Shown here: positions 1-9,242 of the stretch, in pieces
Layout of the letters: every line of letters starts with the position of its first letter
Position numbering within the stretch: position 1 is the stretch's first letter
From: Catenovulum adriaticum
GTDB lineage: Bacteria; Pseudomonadota; Gammaproteobacteria; Enterobacterales; Alteromonadaceae
Assembly: GCF_026725475.1 (NCBI RefSeq)
Contig: NZ_CP109965.1
Coordinates: forward strand, 1,302,001-1,366,000
Direction of reading: 5' to 3'
Length of the DNA: 64,000 bases
The notes under the pieces: generated by a model
Database searches by the model: none
Told to the model about the DNA's origin: nothing
What the model saw: the letters and a program-made list of their open reading frames with translations, nothing else
Position numbers and translations under genes: made by a program

Positions 1-54
1 GTGTAAAAACCAGTTTATTTTAGCGGGTGATAAACAGCTTAATTCAGTTTTCAT
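1..54 (-). CDS. ispE: 4-diphosphocytidyl-2-C-methyl-D-erythritol kinase, N-terminal fragment
   Basis: Only the first 18 codons are present; the gene continues beyond base 1. The reverse strand starts at ATG (54-52) and gives a peptide with SPAKINWFL, which is the conserved N-terminal substrate-binding motif of IspE (SPAKLNLFL in relatives). IspE phosphorylates CDP-methylerythritol in the MEP isoprenoid pathway. Its ATG overlaps the lolB stop as ATGA, and lolB-ispE is a standard gammaproteobacterial gene pair, which supports the call strongly despite the short fragment. Confidence 0.8.
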   Translation of the reverse strand, partial: MKTELSCLSPAKINWFLH

Positions 55-674
55 TGATTAATATGGTCCCACTGATTAATTTGCAAAATGACAGTTAAAG
101 TAGGGGTTTCGCACTTTATTTTTTGAGGCAGTTTTAAGTGACCAAGTGTTTGATAACTTAAATAAGTTATGGTCCACTCTTGAGTTGAACTGGTTCTGAC
201 CAATACTTTTTTTGCCAAACCGTTATCGTGTGTATTAATGACAACGCCATTATGTACGCCCTTTACCCAGTTAGATAAATGTTGAATGGGTAATTTCCAG
301 CCGATTTGTTTAGCAATTAAACCTTGTGGATCGTTTGATTGGTAATTTGCACCGTCGGCATCAATTTCAATGTAGTTTGTTGTGCCTTTTATATCGGCTA
401 ATTGAATACCTAAATAAGTACTTAGTTTTATATGGTAGTCACTGGATTTTTGTTGCCAATAAAAGGTGGCTGATTTTGCTTGTTGTGTTGTTTTAAAGGC
501 TATTTTACCCTTAATGGTATAGTTTTGAATTTGGTTTGCATGCTCAATTTTTGACAAGTCGACAGGGGATAAACTACTACAAGCTTGTATAAATATAACA
601 AATATCAATAAAGTTAGTCGATTCAAGGTGCTAAAGGCTTTCAATCTGTGTGTCCATCTCGTAAAATTACCCAC
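51..674 (-). CDS. lolB: Outer-membrane lipoprotein LolB
   Basis: LolB receives lipoproteins from the periplasmic carrier LolA and inserts them into the outer membrane. The 207-residue protein has a basic N-terminus, a hydrophobic segment (about residues 20-30) and a lipobox FIQAC with Cys32 as the predicted lipidated residue. The body shows the LolB pattern: an IQNYTIKGKIAF segment, a WQQ strand, and GWKLPIQHLSNWVKG, typical of the LolA/LolB fold. It is translationally coupled to ispE (ATGA overlap) and lies back to back with hemA, 42 bases away, the same arrangement as in Enterobacteria and Shewanella. Confidence 0.92.
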   Translation of the reverse strand: MGNFTRWTHRLKAFSTLNRLTLLIFVIFIQACSSLSPVDLSKIEHANQIQNYTIKGKIAFKTTQQAKSATFYWQQKSSDYHIKLSTYLGIQLADIKGTTNYIEIDADGANYQSNDPQGLIAKQIGWKLPIQHLSNWVKGVHNGVVINTHDNGLAKKVLVRTSSTQEWTITYLSYQTLGHLKLPQKIKCETPTLTVILQINQWDHINQ

Positions 675-716
675 TTCGCAAAATCATACATCATTTAGGC
701 AGACTAAGACGTATCA

Positions 717-1973
717 ATGGCATTATTTTCTTTCGGTATTAGCTATAAAACAGCTCCGGTTAGTATACGGGAGAAAGTTGCATTTTCCACTGAGCAAATT
801 GTTGAATTTGTTCTGGCACTCAAGCAAGCCGATATCGCTGACGAAGCTGTCGTTGTTTCTACCTGTAACCGAACCGAAGTTTACCTGACCAGTAGCGAAT
901 TTAATAGAGCCGATGCGCTCAATTGGTTAACCAAAATACATGGTGTAAATAGTGAAAAGCTAAATGATTGCTTATATTTTTATAGTGAATCAGAGAGTGT
1001 GCGCCATGTTATGCAAGTAGCTTGTGGTTTGGATTCTATGGTTTTAGGCGAGCCGCAAATTTTAGGGCAACTAAAACAAGCTTATGCAGTAGCTGATCAG
1101 CACAGATTTATTGGCGGTCCTTTATCTAAATTATTTCAAATGACTTTTTCAGTCGCTAAAGATGTGCGTACCAACACTGAAATTGGCGAATCTGCGGTAT
1201 CAGTTGCCTTTGCGGCGGTGAGTTTAGCAAAACAAATTTTTGCTGATTTAGCTAAAGCAAAAGTATTATTAGTTGGAGCAGGTGAAACAACCGAATTAGT
1301 TGCTCGTCACTTATATGATTCAGGCGCTCGCGAACTGACAGTGGCCAATAGAAGTGTACAGCGCGCTGAAAGCTTAGCGAATGAGTTTAACGCTCATGTT
1401 TCAACCTTGTCGCAAATCCCAGACTTATTAACTGAAGTCGATATTGTGGTTAGTTCAACGGCCAGTACGTTACCTTTAATTGGTAAAGGCATGGTTGAAA
1501 ATGCAATAAAACAACGCCGTAATCGTCCAATCTTTATGGTTGATTTAGCTGTGCCAAGAGATATTGAAACCCAAGTTAACGATATAGATAATATTTATCT
1601 ATATACAGTTGACGACTTACAAGGCATAGTCCAACGCAATCAAAAAAAGCGTTTAGTCGCAGCCGAGCAAGCACAACAAATAATTGAAGTTGAAATTGAA
1701 AACTATCAGCTTTGGCTTAAGTCGCTTGAGTCAGTTGACTACGTTAGAAGTTATCGTGCGCAGGCCGAGCAAATTAAAAATACTTTATTGCAGCGTGCTT
1801 TAAATCAACTAGAGCAGGGCGCTGATGCACAAAAAATTGTTACTGAGTTAAGTAATAAATTAACCAATCAATTAGTGCATACACCCACGGTGGCATTAAA
1901 AGTGGCTGCAAGCGCAGAAGATAAATCCAATATTGAATTTTTAGCCGAGCATCTTGGCGTTAATCCAGAGTAA
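717..1973 (+). CDS. hemA: Glutamyl-tRNA reductase
   Basis: Reduces glutamyl-tRNA(Glu) with NADPH to glutamate-1-semialdehyde, the first step of C5 tetrapyrrole (heme) synthesis. The 418-residue protein has the N-terminal catalytic domain with STCNRTEVY (nucleophile Cys50), GLDSMVLGEPQI, the Rossmann NADPH domain with VLLVGAGE near residue 186, and the C-terminal dimerisation helices. Length and start match E. coli HemA. It opens the hemA-prfA-prmC operon. The promoter must lie in the 42-base gap shared with lolB or overlap lolB's 5' end. Confidence 0.96.
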   Translation: MALFSFGISYKTAPVSIREKVAFSTEQIVEFVLALKQADIADEAVVVSTCNRTEVYLTSSEFNRADALNWLTKIHGVNSEKLNDCLYFYSESESVRHVMQVACGLDSMVLGEPQILGQLKQAYAVADQHRFIGGPLSKLFQMTFSVAKDVRTNTEIGESAVSVAFAAVSLAKQIFADLAKAKVLLVGAGETTELVARHLYDSGARELTVANRSVQRAESLANEFNAHVSTLSQIPDLLTEVDIVVSSTASTLPLIGKGMVENAIKQRRNRPIFMVDLAVPRDIETQVNDIDNIYLYTVDDLQGIVQRNQKKRLVAAEQAQQIIEVEIENYQLWLKSLESVDYVRSYRAQAEQIKNTLLQRALNQLEQGADAQKIVTELSNKLTNQLVHTPTVALKVAASAEDKSNIEFLAEHLGVNPE

Positions 1974-1983
1974 AAAATATATC

Positions 1984-3075
1984 ATGAAAGAATCTATAAT
2001 TTACAAACTTGAACTACTCGAAGAAAGATATGAAGAAGTTCAAGCCATGTTAGGTGATGCTGAAATCATTACAAATCAAGACAAATTTAGAGCTTTATCT
2101 AAAGAATATGCACAACTTGAAGAAGTCGTAAAAGGTTTTCGAGCTTATCAACAAGCACAAGAAGATTTAGCTGCCGCTGAAGAAATGCTTGAAGAAGATG
2201 ACGCTGAAATGAAAGAAATGGCTCAGGAAGAAATCAAAGCCGCAAAAGCGACACTTGAAGCGTTAACTCATGAACTACAAATTTTGTTATTACCTAAAGA
2301 TCCAAACGATAGCCGCAATTGTTATATTGAAGTGCGAGCTGGTGCTGGTGGTGATGAAGCGGGTATTTTTGCTGGCGATTTGTTCCGAATGTATTCACGT
2401 TATGCTGAAAGTAAGCGTTGGCAGGTTGAGTTAATCAGTGCAAACGAAAGTGAACAGGGCGGTTATAAAGAAGTTGTTGCCAAAATAAATGGCGATGGCG
2501 CTTACGGCGAACTTAAGTTTGAATCAGGCGGCCACCGCGTGCAGCGTGTACCTGAAACAGAGTCTCAAGGTCGTATCCATACTTCGGCTTGTACGGTAGC
2601 AGTATTACCAGAAGTACCAGAATCAGAAGCCATTCAATTAAACCCAGCCGATTTACGAGTCGATACCTATCGTGCATCTGGTGCCGGTGGTCAGCACGTA
2701 AATAAAACCGATTCAGCTATTCGACTAACTCACTTACCAACAGGTATTGTTGTAGAGTGTCAAGATGAACGATCGCAACATAAAAACCGTGCCAAAGCCA
2801 TGTCGGTTTTAGTGGCACGTATTCAAGCGGTAGAAGATGAAAAACGTCGCAGCGAAGAAGAATCAACTCGTCGCAGTTTAGTGGGCAGTGGGGATCGTTC
2901 TGAACGTATCCGTACTTATAATTATCCGCAAGGTCGAATTACAGATCATAGAATCAACTTAACTTTATATCGCTTAAATGATGTAATAGCCGGTGATTTA
3001 AGTGCAGTATTAGAACCTATTATTCAAGAACATCAAGCTGACCAGCTTGCAGCTTTATCTGAATCTGATATTTAA
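1984..3075 (+). CDS. prfA: Peptide chain release factor 1
   Basis: RF1 recognises UAA and UAG and triggers release of the finished peptide. The GGQ motif (SGAGGQHVNKT, around residue 235) and the P-x-T codon-recognition tripeptide (here PET, in RVPETESQGRIHTSA) are both present at the expected spacing, and the C-terminus ends EHQADQLAALSE as in E. coli. I chose ATG 1984 (MKESIIYKLE), 10 bases after the hemA stop; an upstream in-frame start at 1954 would overlap hemA and add a non-conserved leader. Length 363, typical for the family. Confidence 0.96.
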   Translation: MKESIIYKLELLEERYEEVQAMLGDAEIITNQDKFRALSKEYAQLEEVVKGFRAYQQAQEDLAAAEEMLEEDDAEMKEMAQEEIKAAKATLEALTHELQILLLPKDPNDSRNCYIEVRAGAGGDEAGIFAGDLFRMYSRYAESKRWQVELISANESEQGGYKEVVAKINGDGAYGELKFESGGHRVQRVPETESQGRIHTSACTVAVLPEVPESEAIQLNPADLRVDTYRASGAGGQHVNKTDSAIRLTHLPTGIVVECQDERSQHKNRAKAMSVLVARIQAVEDEKRRSEEESTRRSLVGSGDRSERIRTYNYPQGRITDHRINLTLYRLNDVIAGDLSAVLEPIIQEHQADQLAALSESDI

Positions 3076-3076
3076 G

Positions 3077-3952
3077 ATGTTAATTCAAGCGCCATTTTCA
3101 ATTGAACAAGTTTGGCGTCAGGCCGCCAGCTTGTTAACTGAATCTGACTCGGCGCAATTAGATGCCCAACTTTTGTTATTAAAAATACTTAATAAAAATG
3201 ACCGTGCTTATTTGCATACTTGGCCTGAAAAAATCCTAACTGAAACTCAAATATTAGCTTTTGAGCAAGATTTACAACAAAGGTTAGCAGGCAAACCCGT
3301 TGCTCACATATTAGGGTTTAAGGAATTTTGGGGACTTGAACTCCAAGTGAATGCTTCAACTTTAATTCCCCGACCTGATACCGAAATTGTTATTGATACC
3401 GTATTAAATTTGTACCAAAGCAAATTAATGTCGCAAATAAAGGTATTAGATTTAGGCACTGGAACCGGTGCAATTGCCTTGGCCATTAAATCAGAATGTC
3501 CACAATGGCAGGTTGATGCGGTAGAATACTCAGCGCCCGCATATCAGCTTGCTAAAAGTAATGCTGAACGATTAAATTTGCCTATTAATGTATATCAGGG
3601 GAGTTGGTTTGAGCCACTAAAGCAGGGTAATAACTCACCTCTAAAATACGATCTTATTGTATCAAATCCACCTTATATCGATAAAAATGATCCACATTTA
3701 GTGCAAGGTGATGTGAGATATGAGCCTGAATCTGCGTTGATTGCAAATGACAATGGCTTGTCTGATATTAAACATATAATAGAGCAAAGCCCAAATTATT
3801 TAACCAAACAAGCTTGGCTAATAATAGAACACGGTTATCAGCAAGCTCAGGCCGTACAAAGCTTATTTAATTTATTTCCCCATTTTAAACATATCCAAAC
3901 TCAGCCTGATTTATCTGGTCAGCCTCGAATTACCTTTGCACAATTTTATTAA
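3077..3952 (+). CDS. prmC: Release factor glutamine methyltransferase
   Basis: PrmC methylates the Gln of the GGQ motif in RF1 and RF2 using S-adenosylmethionine. The 291-residue protein has an N-terminal helical domain, a SAM motif LDLGTGTGAIALA, and the catalytic NPPY signature (VSNPPYID). The start ATG 3077 lies one base after the prfA stop, so the two are co-translated, which fits the substrate relationship. An earlier in-frame ATG at 3047 lies inside prfA and is less likely. Confidence 0.95.
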   Translation: MLIQAPFSIEQVWRQAASLLTESDSAQLDAQLLLLKILNKNDRAYLHTWPEKILTETQILAFEQDLQQRLAGKPVAHILGFKEFWGLELQVNASTLIPRPDTEIVIDTVLNLYQSKLMSQIKVLDLGTGTGAIALAIKSECPQWQVDAVEYSAPAYQLAKSNAERLNLPINVYQGSWFEPLKQGNNSPLKYDLIVSNPPYIDKNDPHLVQGDVRYEPESALIANDNGLSDIKHIIEQSPNYLTKQAWLIIEHGYQQAQAVQSLFNLFPHFKHIQTQPDLSGQPRITFAQFY

Positions 3953-4031
3953 ATTTTCTTGTTAACTTTAATAACCTAAACTAGTTTTATATAGATCAAT
4001 AATAATTAAACTCGCCTATGGATTAATTGGT

Positions 4032-5567
4032 ATGCCCAATGATTTTTTATTCAATGATGAAAATATTGAAGATGCACCTGCTTTAGATTCTAATTGGAAG
4101 GTCATGATAGTTGATGACGAAGAAGAAGTTCATGCGGTTACTAAATTAGCATTAAATGATTTTCAATTTCAAAATAGGGGGCTTGAGTTTATTAGCGCCT
4201 ATTCTGGAGAGCAAGCCAAAAAAGCAATTATTGATCATCCAGATACCGCGGTTATATTACTAGACGTTGTTATGGAAACAGACGATGCAGGCTTACACGT
4301 TGTCGATTTTATTCGTAATCAAGCTCACAACCACTTTGTTAGAGTGATTTTGCGCACCGGGCAACCTGGCCAAGCGCCGGAGCGTCAGGTCATTATTAAT
4401 TATGATATTAATGACTACAAATCAAAAACTGAACTGACCGCGCAAAAGTTATTTACGGTAATAATGTCTAGCCTAAGATCGTACCGAGATATGATGGCAC
4501 TTGAAAAAAACCGAGTGGGGCTTGAAACCGTTATCCGAGCGTCAGCTAATTTATTTAGCAACCATTCGATGGAAAGCTTTATTCAAGGCTTATTACAACA
4601 ATTAATTTCAATCGTTACTTGCTCAAATGAAGCTATGTATATTACTTCACTCGTTGCAGATGATGAAACGGGCAGTGGAGAATTAATTATCGTAGCAGGA
4701 CAAGGTGAATTTGAAGGGGTTGAAGGCAAAAAGCTATTTGATGTTGTCGATCCACAAATAAAGTCATCTTTTGAACAGGCTATTGGCAACAGAAGCATTA
4801 TTTATGGGCAAGGATATATTGTTGCGTATTGCCAAAGCCGAACCACTAGAGGCGCTTTGCTATATATTGCCAATATAGCCGAAACTTTATCAGAAACAGA
4901 TAAGCATCTAATAGAGCTATTTACTCAAAATGTGCAAATCGCATTTGATAACGTGTTATTAACCCAAGATATTGAAAATACTCAAAAAGAAGTTGTCATT
5001 CGGATGAGTGAAGCGGTTGAATGTCGCTCAAAGGAAACCGGTAATCACGTTAAGCGGGTGGCTAAATATTGTCGGGTAATGGCTAAATATTTACATATGT
5101 CAGCGCAAGATACTGAGCATTTAGTGCTTGCAGCGCCTTTGCATGACATTGGTAAAATCGGTATTCCTGACATTATTTTAAATAAACCAGGTAAGCTAGA
5201 TGATGCAGAGCGAGATATTATGAAAAGCCATGCCGATTTGGGCTATCAAATATTAAAAGATAGCAATAAACCTATCATTGCTGCCGGTGCTGTGATTGCA
5301 TTAGATCATCACGAAAAATGGGACGGTAGTGGCTATCCTAATAATAAAAAAGGGACTGATATTCATTTGTTTGGTCGAATTGTTGCATTAGCAGATGTGT
5401 ATGATGCACTTAGAAATGAACGCTGCTACAAAGCAGCTTGGTCTTGCGAGCAAACATTAGAACTAATTAAAAATGAATCAGGTTTGCACTTTGATCCTGA
5501 ATTAGTTGAAATTTGTCTCAGTCATGTAGATGAATTTGAAGCTATTTTAACGGATTATCCTGATTAA
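4032..5567 (+). CDS. Response regulator with DUF3369 and HD-GYP domains (probable c-di-GMP phosphodiesterase)
   Basis: A 511-residue protein. An N-terminal receiver domain has the acidic pair DDEEE and phospho-acceptor Asp78 in VILLDVVM. The middle (about 170-320) matches the DUF3369 sensor region found between REC and HD-GYP in this architecture. The C-terminal HD-GYP domain has HDIGKIGIPD (His371-Asp372) and HHEKWDGSGYP, so the metal ligands and the GYP loop look complete, implying active hydrolysis of cyclic di-GMP. No kinase gene is adjacent. Inverted repeats at 5576-5603 follow the stop and may end transcription. Confidence 0.9.
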   Translation: MPNDFLFNDENIEDAPALDSNWKVMIVDDEEEVHAVTKLALNDFQFQNRGLEFISAYSGEQAKKAIIDHPDTAVILLDVVMETDDAGLHVVDFIRNQAHNHFVRVILRTGQPGQAPERQVIINYDINDYKSKTELTAQKLFTVIMSSLRSYRDMMALEKNRVGLETVIRASANLFSNHSMESFIQGLLQQLISIVTCSNEAMYITSLVADDETGSGELIIVAGQGEFEGVEGKKLFDVVDPQIKSSFEQAIGNRSIIYGQGYIVAYCQSRTTRGALLYIANIAETLSETDKHLIELFTQNVQIAFDNVLLTQDIENTQKEVVIRMSEAVECRSKETGNHVKRVAKYCRVMAKYLHMSAQDTEHLVLAAPLHDIGKIGIPDIILNKPGKLDDAERDIMKSHADLGYQILKDSNKPIIAAGAVIALDHHEKWDGSGYPNNKKGTDIHLFGRIVALADVYDALRNERCYKAAWSCEQTLELIKNESGLHFDPELVEICLSHVDEFEAILTDYPD

Positions 5568-5668
5568 AGTTTTACCGAGACAGCCATTTAACTGTCTGTC
5601 TCGCGCGGTTAAAAAACCGATATACAAGCTGCTTACACCAATTAAAGACGCTAATTTATGCTTTTAAA

Positions 5669-6418
5669 TTAAGGAAATTGCTTGTGTTGCACTTCATCTT
5701 TAAATTGTGTTGCCACTTTTAATACTGTATCGCTAACATGCGCGTATTGCTTTGAAAACGGCGGCCAATAATCTCCTATACCTAGTGCATCGTTTATTAC
5801 TAATACTTGTCCATCAGTTTCGCCGCCCGCACCAATACCAATAACAGGTACAGTCAACTCATTGCTTATTTGTGCGCCAAGTTGAGCTGGTACATGCTCC
5901 ACCACCAACATACCAGCGCCAGCTTCAATTAATTTTTTTGAATCTTCAATAATTTGCTGAGCTTCGTTTTCGTCTTTACCTACTTTTTTAAAACTGGTTG
6001 CTTTTTGGGGAGTTAATCCAGTATGAGCAACAACTTCAATGCCTTGGGCACAAATTGCTTTAACGGCATCAAAATAAGGCCCTTCTAATTTTACACTGTC
6101 GGCCCCGGCAGCAATAATTCGCTTGGCATTTGTGACGGCATCATCAATTGATTCATACGACAGATGGGGCAAGTCGCCAATAATATGCGTATTAGGGGCA
6201 CCACGACGAACGCCTTCAATATGATAAATCATATGTTCCATGGTAACATCGCGAGTGCTGCTAAAGCCCATTTCAACCATGCCGACAGAATCTCCGACCA
6301 AAATGATAGGTATGCCTGCTTGTTCAATGCTACGAGCAATAGGACAGTTATAAGCAGTTAACATGCTAATGCGGTTAACGCCTTTAAATTGTTGAAGTTG
6401 TTTTAATGTTTGTTTCAT
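5669..6418 (-). CDS. panB: 3-methyl-2-oxobutanoate hydroxymethyltransferase
   Basis: Transfers a hydroxymethyl group from methylene-tetrahydrofolate to ketoisovalerate, the first committed step to pantothenate. Family signatures seen: VGDSVGM (metal-binding Asp), IGDLPHLSYES, DSVKLEG, HTGLTPQ, VVEHVPA and PVIGIGAGGETDGQVLV. At 249 residues it is slightly shorter than E. coli PanB and diverges from it. ATG 6418 (MKQTLKQLQQF) aligns better with the family start than the ATG three codons upstream (6427). It stands alone: panC, its usual operon partner, is not in this window. Confidence 0.88.
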   Translation of the reverse strand: MKQTLKQLQQFKGVNRISMLTAYNCPIARSIEQAGIPIILVGDSVGMVEMGFSSTRDVTMEHMIYHIEGVRRGAPNTHIIGDLPHLSYESIDDAVTNAKRIIAAGADSVKLEGPYFDAVKAICAQGIEVVAHTGLTPQKATSFKKVGKDENEAQQIIEDSKKLIEAGAGMLVVEHVPAQLGAQISNELTVPVIGIGAGGETDGQVLVINDALGIGDYWPPFSKQYAHVSDTVLKVATQFKDEVQHKQFP

Positions 6419-6634
6419 AAAGTTCAAAAAATAGCACGTTCAATAACGCTCAAGGATACTCTTTTTTTGAGTAAAATAAAAAGATTTAAACCCGTTAAGT
6501 ACCTCGCAAATTGTAAAAAATTGAGTGAGCTTGCTCACAAAATAAATTTGTAACGCTGGCCATGATTTAAATAACCGTTAAATTCGTATTCAGAGTTTAA
6601 GCTGTTAATCTCAACAATTTATAATGAGGTGATT

Positions 6635-6913
6635 ATGAAAATAAAATTATTATGCTCTGCTTTATTATGGGCGGGTTGCATTCAAATCAGTTATGCCAAC
6701 GATCAAACTCAAACAAATAAGCAAAGCAACCTTAAAGCGGTTGAACAACATCAACAAAGAGAACGTGAATTAGAACAAGCACTTGAAAATATAAGTGATG
6801 AAAACAATCAAAGTTCAAGTAAACAAAAAAACGAAAAAATGAAACGTGAAAAGCGAGAGCAGCAACTACAAGCTCAATTTGAACAGCAGCAAAATCAAAA
6901 TAAACTTAATTAA
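6635..6913 (+). CDS. Small secreted protein, Gln/Glu/Lys-rich, unknown function
   Basis: I do not recognise this 92-residue protein. It has a convincing signal peptide (MKIKLLCSALLWAGC..., likely cut after SYA) followed by a charged, low-complexity helical stretch rich in Q, E, K and R, likely a coiled coil. GAGGTG lies just upstream of ATG 6635, giving a good ribosome-binding site. It stands alone between panB and a membrane-protein remnant. Periplasmic location is inferred from the signal peptide only. Confidence 0.6.
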   Translation: MKIKLLCSALLWAGCIQISYANDQTQTNKQSNLKAVEQHQQRERELEQALENISDENNQSSSKQKNEKMKREKREQQLQAQFEQQQNQNKLN

Positions 6914-7046
6914 GCTTTTCCGCTCGAGTTATGCGGCAAGTAGGCTAAAGTATTTAAATCTATACGAGTGCACTGTTAATTTAAATAAGTTAATAAGAAC
7001 AGCGCGAATCAAGCTCTTTGCAAGGAAACACAATGTATTAATTTGA

Positions 7047-7397
7047 TCCTACTCAGCCGAAATCGCATTAATTATCCGCATTGACGATACCGCTAAGCTC
7101 AACGCGCTAATTGCTTATGGGCTCATGGTCGCTGGATTATTGAACGGTATTTTGTGGTTTATTGGCGCATTTTGGGCCATGGTGAAACGCGGCGACGCTA
7201 AAGGATCAATATTTGAAGATCATGACTCAAATATTGTCTCCATCTTTTGGTGGAGTATGTTATTTAGTGTTATCGGTTTTATCTTGCGGTTTATTTTTAT
7301 TGGTTATTTTATATTATGTGCAATCTGGATTTGGGCTGTGTTTAAAATTGTAAAAGGATTAGCGAAAATAACTTCAAATAAAACCTATTGTCCTTAA
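7047..7397 (+). pseudogene. DUF4870-like membrane protein, N-terminus apparently lost
   Basis: The frame is open from 7047 (just after a TGA at 7044) to 7397 and reads continuously into three hydrophobic segments with features of small DUF4870-like proteins (a KLNALIAYGL helix, MVKRGDAKGSIFEDH loop, WWSMLF helix, IWAVFKIVKGL). The conserved first helix begins near 7089, upstream of the first in-frame ATG at 7125, so translation from 7125 would remove most of helix 1. A good ribosome-binding site plus ATG (AAGGAAACACAATG, ATG 7033) sits nearby but in another frame and stops after two codons. This looks like a lost start; a non-ATG start is the alternative. Confidence 0.5.
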
Positions 7398-7461
7398 ATA
7401 CATTTAAATCCTGTTATAATGCGTGTAGTTTTTGGATTTAAATATGTGACTGGATAATAGT

Positions 7462-8646
7462 GTGAAAGAGTTTGATGTAGTGGTTATAGGCGCGGGCGCG
7501 GCAGGTTTAATGTGCGGTGCAACAGCAGGATATCGCGGTAAAAGCGTGGCCATACTTGATATGGGTAAAAAAGCCGGTCGAAAAATCCTCATTAGTGGCG
7601 GTGGTCGCTGTAATTTTACTAATGAAAACACTAAGCCAGAAAACTACCTTTGCCGAAACCCTCACTTTGTTAAATCTTGTTTAAGTCGTTACACTCAATT
7701 TGATTTTATTGACTTGGTCGACCGACATGGTTTGGCATTTCATCACAAAACCTTAGGTCAGTTATTTTGCGACAACAGTGCCCAGGATATTGTTGATATT
7801 TTAATGACAGAGTGCGAGTGGGCAGGCGTAGAGGTTACGTTGCGTACCGAAGTGCTCAAAGTATCAAAAAATGAAGATGGTTATTATTTAAATACCTCAA
7901 ATGGCGATTACCAATGCCAATCTTTAGTCGTCGCTAGTGGTGGCTTAACCATGCCAAAACTAGGTGCCACGCCTATTGGCTATCAAATTGCCGAGCAATT
8001 TAATTTAGCTGTATTGCCAACTACAGCAGCCTTGGTGCCATTTACCTTACATGATCACGATAAACAACGCTTTGATGGTTTATCTGGTATGAGTATTGAT
8101 TGTTTGGTTAGTAGCGAAAACGAACAAAGCTTTCGCGAAAATATATTATTTACCCATCGTGGTTTATCAGGCCCGGCTATTTTGCAAATTTCATCCTACT
8201 GGCAAGCAGGCCAAGCGGTGAGTATTAATTTATTACCTGATTTAACCTTATCAGAATTAATAGCAAGCTGGCGTCAAAACAGCCCTAAAAAATCACTTAA
8301 AAATTGTTTATCTGAAATTTTACCCAAACGTTTTATTGAAATATTAATCAATGAGCAAGCCATTCCAGACAAAGCGGTCAATCAATTGACCCATACTGAA
8401 ATTAAACAAATTCATGATTATTTTCATAACTGGATGATTAAACCCAATGGCACGGAAGGATATCGAACCGCAGAAGTCACACTAGGCGGCGTTGACACAG
8501 ACGAACTCAGCTCAAAAACCTTTGAAGCCAAAAAAGCCAAAGGCTTGTATTTTATTGGCGAAGTCACCGAAGTGACAGGTTGGTTAGGCGGCTATAATTT
8601 TCAATATGCATGGAGTAGTGGGGTCGCTTGTGGGTTGGCGGTTTAG
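7462..8646 (+). CDS. BaiN/RdsA-family NAD(P)/FAD-dependent oxidoreductase (HI0933 type)
   Basis: A 394-residue flavoprotein. The N-terminal dinucleotide-binding motif is VVIGAGAAGLMCG, followed by KKAGRKILISGGGRCNFTN, the hallmark of this family, and ends with GEVTEVTGWLGGYNFQYAWSSG, which closes the FAD site. The family includes enzymes proposed to reduce steroid or other unsaturated substrates, but the E. coli member's physiological role is unclear, so no substrate is named. The start is GTG 7462 with a weak ribosome-binding site; the motif at residue 8 argues against a much later start. Confidence 0.88.
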   Translation: MKEFDVVVIGAGAAGLMCGATAGYRGKSVAILDMGKKAGRKILISGGGRCNFTNENTKPENYLCRNPHFVKSCLSRYTQFDFIDLVDRHGLAFHHKTLGQLFCDNSAQDIVDILMTECEWAGVEVTLRTEVLKVSKNEDGYYLNTSNGDYQCQSLVVASGGLTMPKLGATPIGYQIAEQFNLAVLPTTAALVPFTLHDHDKQRFDGLSGMSIDCLVSSENEQSFRENILFTHRGLSGPAILQISSYWQAGQAVSINLLPDLTLSELIASWRQNSPKKSLKNCLSEILPKRFIEILINEQAIPDKAVNQLTHTEIKQIHDYFHNWMIKPNGTEGYRTAEVTLGGVDTDELSSKTFEAKKAKGLYFIGEVTEVTGWLGGYNFQYAWSSGVACGLAV

Positions 8647-8689
8647 TTTATTCAGCAATAAACGATAAATTAATACAACAGACGAATAA

Positions 8690-9010
8690 ATTAGAGATGG
8701 ATTAATCCAAAGATTTGAATTTACGGGTGAAGTCCGTCATAAAATGCTAAAGCGTTTTTTAGAATCAAGCGCAGCCGATCCAACAGAGTTTGAGCAAGCT
8801 AGTTTTCAATACATTATTCGCAGCGCTAATGAAAAAGCTTTACTCAAAGACGACTGGACTCATTGGCACTTATACTGATAAATGAGAGGCAAAACGGGTC
8901 ATACCTATGACGAGTCAGATTTATCTTGGAAAGTTGATTTATTAAACTGGTCGATGCTATCGGATTCATTCAAATCTATTATTCAAAACAGCCATAGTGA
9001 AATACAATAA
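8690..9010 (+). pseudogene. Remnant of HI0074-type nucleotidyltransferase substrate-binding protein
   Basis: One frame reads RDGLIQRFEFTGEV then HKMLKRFLE, continues to DDWTHW, meets TGA-TAA (8876-8881), and resumes at ATG 8882 with HTYDE and a C-terminal helix before TAA at 9008-9010. RDGLIQRFEFT and (S/T)HTYDE are the signatures of the HI0074 substrate-binding subunit of minimal nucleotidyltransferase (MNT/HEPN-like) pairs. The N-terminal 20-30 residues are missing (TAA at 8687) and the partner nucleotidyltransferase is absent, so this is a decayed remnant of a toxin-antitoxin-like pair. The rest of 8647-9242 holds nothing else I can support. Confidence 0.7.
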
Positions 9011-9242
9011 AAATTTTTTATATAGATTCATTATCCGGTATTAGTCTAATTAACTCCAGTTGTATTAACTTTAGTGTTGTTCGAGTGATTCTGTAGCGTT
9101 TTTAAAGATAGTTCAGATATCTGTTGACGGTAAGGAAATCAAAGGTGGGGCGAGTTTAATTAACGTGCCAGCATTGGGCTTTCTTTTTAAATGTGTTGTA
9201 AACTAGCGGGCTAGTAAATAGCAATAATAAAATAGATTTAAT

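Noticed and set aside
628..888. Open frame on the plus strand across the lolB-hemA junction
   Set aside because: It runs through hemA in another frame, has no ribosome-binding site and no recognisable motif.
9080..9206. Open stretch reading ISVDGKEIKGGAS, coding-like
   Set aside because: No start codon precedes it and it is only about 42 codons; possibly a remnant, but not enough to call a gene.
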